NCBI GenBank assembly: GCA_003451975.1
Contig: DMIX01000279.1
Location: forward strand, 1 to 6,408
Reading direction: 5' to 3'
Source of the DNA: Propionibacteriaceae bacterium
GTDB lineage: Bacteria > Actinomycetota > Actinomycetes > Propionibacteriales > Propionibacteriaceae
DNA length: 6,408 bases
Shown here: positions 1-4,783 of the stretch, in pieces
How positions within the stretch are numbered: position 1 is the first letter of the stretch
How the letters are laid out: every line of letters starts with the position of its first letter
Program-made: the position numbers and the translations under genes
The notes under the pieces: generated by a model
Database searches by the model: none
What the model saw: the letters and a program-made list of their open reading frames with translations, nothing else
Told to the model about the DNA's origin: nothing

Positions 1-1314
1 GTGCTGGCGGTGGGCGGCGAGCTGAAGAACACCTTCGCGCTGGCCATCGACGATCTGGCCTTCGTATCGGCCCATGTGGGAGACATGGGATCGCTGGCCT
101 CGCAGCAGGCGTTCGAGGCTTCGGTGGCTCAACTACTCGACATCCATCGCAAGGCCCCGGAGATCATCGTCTGCGATCTGCACCCGGGTTACGCGACCAC
201 CGGCTGGGCCGAGCGGTATGCCGACGCCCACGGCATTCCCTTGCTGCGGGTGCAGCACCACTATGCGCACGCCCTGTCGCTGCTGGCGGAGTACGGCATC
301 GCGTCCGGCCCGGTGGTGGTGGCCGCCTTGGACGGCACCGGCTACGGCAGCGACGGCACGATCTGGGGTGGCGAGGTTCTCACCGTCGGTGTCGGCGGCG
401 CCTCCCCGGCGGTCTGGGAGCGTGCCTGGCATGTGCCGGTGTTCTCGCTGGTCGGCGGTGATCGGGCGATTCGGCACCCCTGGCGGATCGCGCAGGGCCT
501 GGCACATTCCTGGGGACTGGACCTTTCCGGCACCCCGGCGGCGACCGATGCTCCCGAAGCCGAACGCCGGTTGGTCGCTTCCCAACTCGACTCCGGAACC
601 GGCGTGGTCTCTACCAGCTCAGCCGGACGGCTGTTCGACGCCGCATCAGCCATCCTGGGCCTCTGTTTGGAGGCCGGCTACGAGGCACATGCCGCCATGG
701 CCTTGGAGCGAGCCGCCACCGACTGGTTGACGCGCGGCGAAGCCCCCACCACCGACTGGCTGAAGCGCGGCGAAGCCCCCACCACCGGCTGGCTGAGGAG
801 CGGCGAAGCCGCGTCTCGAAACCCCCACAGCCCGGCCGCTGGTTTCGAGACGCCCCTGCGGGGCTCCTCAACCAGCCGAATCGGAGAACGGGGCTCCTCA
901 ACCAGCCGAACCGGAGAACGAGGCAACTCAACCAGCCGAACCGGAGAACGGGGCTCCTCAACCAGCCGAACCGGAGAACGAGGCGCGGAGGTCGCCGACG
1001 ACTGTCGAGCGGTCTTCACTGAACTCCTGGACAGCGCCGAGAGCAGCGTCGAGGAACGGGCCTGGCGCTTCCACCATCGGCTGGCTGCCGTCTTCGCCAA
1101 CCGTATTGACGACGCCGCGACCGCTGCTGGCACCACCACTGTTGGTCTCACCGGGGGCGTCGCTGTGAACCGCCTCTTCGCCAGCGCTCTGGTCGCCACG
1201 CTCACCGAACGCGGCTACACCGTGTTGACCCATCGAGTGGTGCCACCGACCGACGGCGGGTTGAGCTTGGGCCAGGCGTGGTCGGGACGGCTTCTCACCG
1301 CCCCGACCTGCTGA
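1..1314 (+). CDS. hypF: HypF carbamoyltransferase, C-terminal Kae1-like domain (5' partial)
   Basis: HypF converts carbamoyl phosphate and ATP to carbamoyl-adenylate and passes the carbamoyl group to the C-terminal cysteine of HypE; this is the source of the CN ligands of [NiFe]-hydrogenases. The 437 visible residues match only the C-terminal Kae1/TsaD-like domain. The acylphosphatase, zinc-finger and YrdC-like parts must lie upstream, so the GTG at position 1 is an internal valine and not a start. Landmarks are GGELKNTF (5-12), HPGYATTGWAE (61-71), the metal-binding HHYAH (86-90), DGTGYGSDGTIWGGE (111-125), HPWRIA (159-164), SSAGRLFDAA (206-215), YEAHAAMALE (227-236), FHHRLA (357-362), GLTGGVAVNRL (382-392) and PPTDGGLSLGQA (415-426). 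All are intact. Residues about 241-329 are an in-frame, low-complexity repeat insert, absent from ordinary HypF, in the variable stretch between the YEAHAAMALE and FHHRLA blocks. The stop is TGA. The family call is very secure; whether the insert is tolerated is unknown. Confidence 0.96.
   Translation: MLAVGGELKNTFALAIDDLAFVSAHVGDMGSLASQQAFEASVAQLLDIHRKAPEIIVCDLHPGYATTGWAERYADAHGIPLLRVQHHYAHALSLLAEYGIASGPVVVAALDGTGYGSDGTIWGGEVLTVGVGGASPAVWERAWHVPVFSLVGGDRAIRHPWRIAQGLAHSWGLDLSGTPAATDAPEAERRLVASQLDSGTGVVSTSSAGRLFDAASAILGLCLEAGYEAHAAMALERAATDWLTRGEAPTTDWLKRGEAPTTGWLRSGEAASRNPHSPAAGFETPLRGSSTSRIGERGSSTSRTGERGNSTSRTGERGSSTSRTGERGAEVADDCRAVFTELLDSAESSVEERAWRFHHRLAAVFANRIDDAATAAGTTTVGLTGGVAVNRLFASALVATLTERGYTVLTHRVVPPTDGGLSLGQAWSGRLLTAPTC
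721..810 (+). repeat. Left tandem array inside hypF (33-bp units)
   Basis: Two adjacent 33-bp units (721-753 and 754-786) agree at 31 of 33 bases. A third, diverged copy (787-810) forms the left arm of the inverted repeat. They translate to DWLTRGEAPTT, DWLKRGEAPTT and GWLRSGEAAS. On the minus strand the unit contains a core like TCAACCAG preceded by GGGGGCTTCGCC, the same kind of core as in the right array. The two arrays are therefore related and oppositely oriented. The unit length is a multiple of three, so gain or loss of a copy keeps hypF in frame. Confidence 0.9.
787..877. repeat. 37-bp inverted repeat with an internal hairpin in each arm
   Basis: The left arm (787-823) and right arm (841-877) are reverse complements over their outer 13 and 14 bases with one mismatch, separated by a 17-bp spacer. 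The middle of each arm differs in sequence but is itself self-complementary: GCGGC-GAA-GCCGC at 801-813 (left, read on +) and GCCCC-TGC-GGGGC at 852-864 (right). The right arm includes GGTTTCGAGACGC and CTCCTCAACCAGCC, which recall palindromic intergenic repeats common in actinobacteria (resemblance from memory). Here the structure is fully inside hypF coding sequence. Confidence 0.88.
861..984 (+). repeat. Right tandem array inside hypF (four 30-bp units)
   Basis: Four contiguous 30-bp units occupy 861-890, 891-920, 921-950 and 951-980. They encode GSSTSRIGER, GSSTSRTGER, GNSTSRTGER and GSSTSRTGER. Units 2 and 4 are identical, and the identity continues 4 bases into what follows (891-924 equals 951-984), which points to a recent 60-bp duplication. 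Unit 3 differs from them at three positions in its first six bases; unit 1 differs by a single T for C. There are no spacers between units. The encoded peptide is serine-, arginine- and glycine-rich and probably disordered. Confidence 0.93.
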
Positions 1315-1325
1315 GGCTCGGCGGC

Positions 1326-1344
1326 GGTTGCGGCGCCAGCAACC
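1326..1344. terminator. Candidate bidirectional terminator between convergent genes
   Basis: GGTTGC (1326-1331) and GCAACC (1339-1344) are perfectly complementary, with the 7-nt loop GGCGCCA. The hairpin fills most of the 30-bp gap between the hypF stop and the stop of the convergent pentapeptide gene. There is no T-run on either side, so this rests on position and pairing only. Confidence 0.35.
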
Positions 1345-2010
1345 TCATTCCACGATCAGGCCGATTCGGGCCGCCAGTATCGGGGCGAGGTCGAACAGTT
1401 GATCGGCCGAAATCGTCACTCCGCGCAGCCCGTCGGGGGAGACCACGTCAGAGACTTGGGCACCACGCAGGTCGACGTCTTTCAGGCGCGAGTTCGCCAG
1501 TTCAAGCCGAGTGATCCGACAGCCGGCCAGCGACACCCGCGTCGCGGTGGCTCGGGAGAGGTCGAGGTCTTCGAGAACGCAATCGGTGAAGGCCACATCG
1601 CTCAGATTGGCTTCGCGCCAATTGAGGTAGCCGAGTTTGCAGCCGGTGAACGCCACCCGGCGCAGATCGGCGTCGTAGGCCTCGATCGATCCGATCCGGC
1701 TACCAATCACTTCGGTGTTGGCCCAGCCTGCGTTGGGTGCCGACAGCGCGACCGCGTCCACCTGCTCCACGCGGCAGTTGATGAGAGTGAGGGCGGGTGC
1801 CTTCCAGGTGCGGCAGGTCAGCCCGCGCAGTCGAGAGTCCGAGAGCCGGCGGCGCACTTCCCAGCGAAGCTCGGACACCTTCAGTCCCGTCACCTCGACC
1901 TCTTCGAGATCGTCACCGTCGGCGTCGAGGAAGGCTGCGGTGGCCGCGGCCAATTCACCCAGGACGACGCCCGGAGGGCGGGGCGGTCGGGTTTCCGGCC
2001 TGGTGGCCAT
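1345..2010 (-). CDS. Pentapeptide-repeat protein, coupled to hypE
   Basis: This is a 221-residue protein with no signal peptide or membrane segment, so probably cytosolic. Residues about 71-190 read as pentapeptide repeats with a hydrophobic centre every fifth residue. The clearest are in 113-189, for example KLGYL-NWREA-NLSDV-AFTDC-VLEDL and RITRL-ELANS-RLKDV-DLRGA. This predicts a right-handed quadrilateral beta-helix. The N-terminus (1-45) is proline- and acid-rich; the C-terminus (191-221, ISADQLFDLAPILAARIGL) looks like a helical cap. The ATG shares its A with the TGA stop of hypE (TGATG at 2012-2008), so translation is probably coupled and the start is well fixed. Some family members (MfpA, Qnr) mimic DNA and bind gyrase, but most have no known function, and nothing here shows a gyrase role. 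The pairing with hypE suggests co-expression with hydrogenase maturation; this is inference. Confidence 0.9.
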   Translation of the reverse strand: MATRPETRPPRPPGVVLGELAAATAAFLDADGDDLEEVEVTGLKVSELRWEVRRRLSDSRLRGLTCRTWKAPALTLINCRVEQVDAVALSAPNAGWANTEVIGSRIGSIEAYDADLRRVAFTGCKLGYLNWREANLSDVAFTDCVLEDLDLSRATATRVSLAGCRITRLELANSRLKDVDLRGAQVSDVVSPDGLRGVTISADQLFDLAPILAARIGLIVE

Positions 2011-3113
2011 CAGCAGATCCGCGGCAGCGGGTCGCCAACCAGCATGTCGACCATTCGGGTGCCGCCGAAGGCGGTCACCAGCACCACCGAGGACGCCGGT
2101 TCGGTGACCAGGCGTCCGACCAGGGCCGCTTCGTCGCCACCAGGCAGTGCCTGGACGGCGGCCAGTGCAGCATCGGCTTCGTCGGCGGGCACCACGGCCA
2201 CGAAGGTGCCTTCGTTGGCCACATACAGCGGGTCTATGCCGAGCATGTCGCAGGCGCCGCGGGTCATGTCATGCACCCGCACCGCTTCGTCCTCGACGAC
2301 CACCCCCAGGCCGGTGGCTTGAGCGAGTTCGTTGAGCACTGTGCCCAGACCGCCGCGGGTGGCGTCGCGCATCCAGCGGGTGTTGGGGGCGGCGGCCAGC
2401 AGCGCTTCGGTCATGGCGTTGACCGCCCGGGTGTCGGAGGCGATGGGGGCGTCGATAGCCAGATCCCCGCGCGCCAGCATGACGGCCATGCCGTGGTCAG
2501 CGATAGCACCCGACAGCAGAATCTTGTCCCCACGCTGCACCTGGGCAGCGCCCAGAGTGCGTCCGGCGGGCACGACGCCAACCCCGGCGGTGGTGATGAA
2601 CAGTTGATCGGCGGCACCGCGGGAGACCACCTTGGTGTCCCCGGTGATGATGCGGACGCCGGCAGTCTCGGCGGCGGCGCGCATGGCCGCCACCTCGCGG
2701 CGCAGCACCGCCACCGAGAGCCCTTCTTCGATCACGAAGGCTGCGGAGATGCCAACCGGCACCGCACCGGAGACCGACAAGTCATTGACGGTGCCGTTGA
2801 CCGCCAACTCGCCGATGGAGCCGCCCGGGAACTGAATCGGCGAAACCACGTAGGAGTCGGTCGACATGGCCAGTCTGGCACCGGGGGCCAGCTCGGGCAG
2901 GTCGATCACCCCGGCATCGCCGAGTTCGGAGAGCACGTCGTTGCCGTAGCCCTCCAAAAAGACCGACTCCACAAGGGCTGCCGATGCTTTGCCGCCGGCG
3001 CCGTGAGCCAAGGTGATGTGATCATCGGTGAGTCTGGGACGCCGGGCGCGCACCTGGTCGATACGGGCGTTCACGCCGGATTCGTCGTCGTTGAGCCGGT
3101 TCTTGGGATCCAC
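2010..3113 (-). CDS. hypE: HypE, hydrogenase maturation thiocarbamate dehydratase
   Basis: HypE is a PurM/AIR-synthase-fold ATPase. It receives a carbamoyl group from HypF on its C-terminal cysteine, dehydrates it to a thiocyanate, and passes CN to the HypC-HypD complex. Seen here (367 residues from the chosen start): AHGAGGK (36-42), STDSYVVSPIQFPGGSIGEL (84-103), NGTVNDLSVSGA (106-117), GDTKVV (158-163), MRDATRGG (248-255) and the diagnostic C-terminal PRIC ending in the acceptor Cys367. All key features are present. The start chosen is the GTG at 3113, which has GGAG 7 nt upstream. A second GTG at 3074 (13 codons later, 354 aa) would give a more typical N-terminus but has no clear Shine-Dalgarno sequence. 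The reading frame stays open far upstream across hypC and hypD, but that part is antisense to those genes. It is divergent from hypC, and its stop overlaps the pentapeptide-repeat gene by one base. Confidence 0.95.
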   Translation of the reverse strand: MDPKNRLNDDESGVNARIDQVRARRPRLTDDHITLAHGAGGKASAALVESVFLEGYGNDVLSELGDAGVIDLPELAPGARLAMSTDSYVVSPIQFPGGSIGELAVNGTVNDLSVSGAVPVGISAAFVIEEGLSVAVLRREVAAMRAAAETAGVRIITGDTKVVSRGAADQLFITTAGVGVVPAGRTLGAAQVQRGDKILLSGAIADHGMAVMLARGDLAIDAPIASDTRAVNAMTEALLAAAPNTRWMRDATRGGLGTVLNELAQATGLGVVVEDEAVRVHDMTRGACDMLGIDPLYVANEGTFVAVVPADEADAALAAVQALPGGDEAALVGRLVTEPASSVVLVTAFGGTRMVDMLVGDPLPRIC

Positions 3114-3124
3114 TGCTGCGCTCC
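3111..3124 (-). promoter_or_regulatory. hypE ribosome binding site and GTG start
   Basis: Read on the minus strand, GGAG (3124-3121) is followed by 7 nt (CGCAGCA) and GTG (3113-3111). This spacing decides the hypE start in favour of 3113 over the unassisted GTG at 3074. Confidence 0.55.
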
Positions 3125-3177
3125 GCTCTGTGCCTGCAACGGGACGCGCGGCTGGCGCAAACCCCGTCTCGGAGGTG

Positions 3178-3207
3178 ATGATAGCCGCAGCCCCGGTTCT
3201 GACCGGG
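3178..3207. promoter_or_regulatory. Divergent hypE/hypC control region: -10-like box and hairpin
   Basis: The 111 bp between the hypE and hypC starts must hold both promoters. On the minus strand, TATCAT (3183-3178) is one base from a consensus -10 box and lies about 65 bp before the hypE start; no good -35 is seen. Next to it is a perfect 6-bp inverted repeat, CCCGGT (3192-3197) TCTG ACCGGG (3202-3207), which lies where a -35 for that box would fall and just upstream of the hypC ribosome binding site. It could be an operator or a hypC leader hairpin. I see no convincing hypC promoter. Confidence 0.3.
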
Positions 3208-3214
3208 CGATGGT

Positions 3215-3227
3215 AGGAGAAGGTATG
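3215..3227 (+). promoter_or_regulatory. hypC ribosome binding site and start
   Basis: AGGAG (3215-3219) lies 5 nt before the ATG at 3225. This is the strongest Shine-Dalgarno sequence in the window. It fixes the start that yields the essential Met-Cys N-terminus of HypC. Confidence 0.8.
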
Positions 3228-3500
3228 TGCTTGGGTGTTCCCGCCGAAGTGGTGGCGATTCCCGACCCGCAGGTTCCGCGGGCGACGGTGGCCATCAGTG
3301 GCGTTGAGCGGGTGGTCGCCACCGATCTGTTGATGGATGACGATCTGGGTGTCGGCGACTGGGTGCTGGTACATGTGGGGTTCGCGCTGAGCAAGATCGA
3401 CGCCGACGAGGCCGCCATAACCTTGGACCAGATCAAACGCCTGGGCAACAACACCTTCGAAGACGAACTGGCCTCCTTCGCCAGCACCACGATCGAATAG
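3225..3500 (+). CDS. hypC: HypC hydrogenase assembly chaperone
   Basis: HypC is a small OB-fold-like chaperone. It carries the Fe(CN)2CO precursor together with HypD and delivers it to the large subunit of a [NiFe]-hydrogenase. The 91-residue length fits the family. The N-terminal MCLGVP motif places Cys2, the iron-binding residue exposed after removal of Met1. The second signature, GDWVLVHVGFALSKID (44-59), contains the conserved His50. The start is set by AGGAG five bases upstream and by the need for Cys2; the same frame is open far upstream, but that part is antisense to hypE and the pentapeptide gene. hypD follows after 3 nt in what must be one transcript. HypC and its paralogue HybG cannot be told apart from sequence alone, and no hydrogenase gene is in view to name the client. 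Confidence 0.97.
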   Translation: MCLGVPAEVVAIPDPQVPRATVAISGVERVVATDLLMDDDLGVGDWVLVHVGFALSKIDADEAAITLDQIKRLGNNTFEDELASFASTTIE

Positions 3501-3503
3501 CCG

Positions 3504-4655
3504 ATGAAGTACGTCGACGAATACCGCGATCCGGTCGCGGCCAAGGCATTGCTGGCCACCATCAAGGCCCAAGCCGCCCGACTGGAGCGTCCGATCGCGG
3601 TCATGGAAATCTGCGGCGGCCACACCCACACCATTTACCGCCACGGCTTGGAGCATCTGCTGCCCGAGGAGATCGAGTTGATCCACGGACCGGGCTGCCC
3701 GGTGTGCGTGATCCCGATGGGCCGGGTCGATGACGCCATGTGGCTGGCCCGCCAGCCGAATGTAATCCTGACCACCTTCGGCGACATGATGCGCGTGCCT
3801 GGCTCGCAGGGTTTCTCGCTGCTGGACGAGCGCGCCAACGGTGCCGATGTGCGCTTCGTCTACTCCCCCTTGGACGCATTGAAGATCGCTGCGGAGAACC
3901 CCGACAAAGAGGTGGTGTTCTTCTCCGTCGGCTTCGAGACCACCGCACCGTCGACCGCAGTCACCTTGGAGCGTGCCCGGCTGCAGAAGGTTCCGAACTT
4001 CTCGGTGTTCTCCAATCACGTCACTATCGAACCGCCCTTGCGAGCCATCGTGAACGGCGGCGAGACCCGAGTGGATGCCTTCATCGGGCCGGGCCATGTG
4101 GCCACCGTGGTGGGCACCGATGCGTTCGAGTTCTTGCCCAGGGAGTTCAATCTGCCGGTGGTGGTGACCGGCTTTGAGCCGCTGGACATTCTGCAGGCCA
4201 TCGCGATGATCGGCGAGCAGTTCGTCACCGGCCAGGTCGCTGCCGGAAAGGCGCAGGTCGGCAACCAGTACGCCCGAGTGGTGCGTCCGGAAGGGAACCT
4301 GGCGGCGCTGAAACTCATGGGCCGCACTTTCGCGTTGCGAGACACCTTCGAGTGGCGCGGCCTGGGCTGGATCGAGAAGTCCGGCCTGGGGGTGTCGCCG
4401 GAGTACTCCCCGTGGGATGCCGAGGTGAAGTTCAGCGTGCCCGGTGAGCGCGCAGCCGACCCGGCAGCGTGTGAATGCGGCGCGGTGCTGACCGGCCAGA
4501 TCAAGCCGTGGCAGTGCAAGGTGTTCGGTACCGCGTGTACTCCGGACAAACCGATCGGCACCTGCATGGTTTCACCCGAGGGTGCCTGCGCGGCCTACTA
4601 CAACTTCGGACGCATCGATCGCTCGACGGCTCAGGCTGTCGCTATTCAGGACTGA
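3504..4655 (+). CDS. hypD: HypD, Fe-S scaffold for Fe(CN)2CO assembly
   Basis: HypD holds the iron on which the CN and CO ligands are assembled, in complex with HypC, and carries a [4Fe-4S] cluster. The 383 residues match the family's full length. Catalytic cysteines are visible in MEICGGHTH (34-42, Cys37) and HGPGCPVCVIP (61-71, Cys65 and Cys68). Other family motifs are TFGDMMRVPG (91-100), GFETTAPSTA (143-152), GPGHVATVVG (195-204) and VTGFEPLDIL (221-230). The C-terminal region has six cysteines (323, 325, 338, 345, 354, 362), four of which should bind the cluster, and ends with CAAYYNFGR plus a short tail. The ATG lies 3 nt after the hypC stop with no good Shine-Dalgarno sequence, so translation probably depends on ribosomes finishing hypC. 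In most genomes hypE follows; here it does not. Confidence 0.97.
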   Translation: MKYVDEYRDPVAAKALLATIKAQAARLERPIAVMEICGGHTHTIYRHGLEHLLPEEIELIHGPGCPVCVIPMGRVDDAMWLARQPNVILTTFGDMMRVPGSQGFSLLDERANGADVRFVYSPLDALKIAAENPDKEVVFFSVGFETTAPSTAVTLERARLQKVPNFSVFSNHVTIEPPLRAIVNGGETRVDAFIGPGHVATVVGTDAFEFLPREFNLPVVVTGFEPLDILQAIAMIGEQFVTGQVAAGKAQVGNQYARVVRPEGNLAALKLMGRTFALRDTFEWRGLGWIEKSGLGVSPEYSPWDAEVKFSVPGERAADPAACECGAVLTGQIKPWQCKVFGTACTPDKPIGTCMVSPEGACAAYYNFGRIDRSTAQAVAIQD

Positions 4656-4657
4656 GT

Positions 4658-4753
4658 CCGAACCGCATCCTGGGCGCCGACAGGCGCGGCCAACGCTGGC
4701 TCGACACCTGGGCCAAGCGTCGCAGTCCGTTCACTGCGACCGACGAGTTGTAA
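4658..4753 (+). pseudogene. Coding-like remnant after hypD (C-terminal fragment of an unknown gene)
   Basis: A frame different from that of hypD reads PNRILGADRRGQRW, continues through LDTWAKRRSPFTATDEL and ends at TAA (4751-4753). Of its 31 sense codons, 27 end in G or C, like the real genes here and unlike the other two forward frames. No ATG, GTG or TTG lies near its beginning; the only upstream starts in this frame are deep inside hypD, where the frame looks like a shadow. The best reading is the tail of a gene whose front was deleted when the hyp cluster was rearranged, or a former frameshifted tail of hypD. It is not a HypE end (no PRIC). I do not recognise the family. Chance cannot be excluded over so short a stretch. 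Confidence 0.35.
4719..4740 (+). terminator. Perfect 8-bp hairpin downstream of hypD
   Basis: GTCGCAGT (4719-4726) and ACTGCGAC (4733-4740) pair perfectly around a 6-nt loop (CCGTTC), 63 bp after the hypD stop and 40 bp before the next gene. No T-run follows. It is placed to end the hypCD transcript, but it could also be an operator for the downstream gene. Confidence 0.45.
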
Positions 4754-4764
4754 CCCTGTGCGGC

Positions 4765-4783
4765 TACTATTGCCCCCGCCATG
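4765..4783 (+). promoter_or_regulatory. -10 box for a leaderless or very short-leader transcript
   Basis: TACTAT (4765-4770) fits the actinobacterial TANNNT -10 box and ends 10 nt before the ATG at 4781. Transcription would start within a few bases of the ATG. No Shine-Dalgarno sequence is present (the bases between are TGCCCCCGCC), which fits leaderless translation. No good -35 lies at the right distance; TTGTAA (4748-4753) is too close. Confidence 0.45.

Noticed and set aside
1..3. GTG at position 1 as the true start of a short HypF-like protein
   Set aside because: The first residues are already inside a conserved HypF block (VLAVGGELKNTF), so the gene continues upstream of the window.
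861..984. CRISPR-like array
   Set aside because: The 30-bp units are directly adjacent with no spacers, and they are translated within hypF.
611..1233. Several minus-strand open frames across the hypF repeat
   Set aside because: They are products of stop-free repeat sequence and show only low-complexity repeats, while the plus frame carries conserved HypF motifs on both sides.
3111..3180. Possible degenerate copy of the palindromic repeat between hypE and hypC
   Set aside because: GCTGCGCTCCGCTC and CCCCGTCTCGGAG recall parts of the repeat, but there is no continuous match and no hairpin pair, so the likeness is too weak.
1797..3500. Long forward open frame leading into hypC
   Set aside because: Before 3225 it is the antisense shadow of the pentapeptide gene and hypE. 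Its translation is Gly-, His- and Arg-rich with no recognisable domain. The real gene is hypC, with its own AGGAG.
3114..4097. Long N-terminal extension of hypE
   Set aside because: The extension is antisense to hypC and hypD and has no HypE-like sequence; HypE motifs begin only after about 3060. A GTG with GGAG at 3113 explains the start.
4653..4655. hypD TGA as a recoded (selenocysteine or frameshift) site because coding-like sequence follows
   Set aside because: HypD is already full length with a complete C-terminal cysteine set, the downstream frame is different, and no slippery sequence or adjacent stem-loop is seen at the stop.
4748..4770. TTGTAA as -35 for the TACTAT box
   Set aside because: The spacer would be only 11 bp, too short for a sigma70-type promoter.
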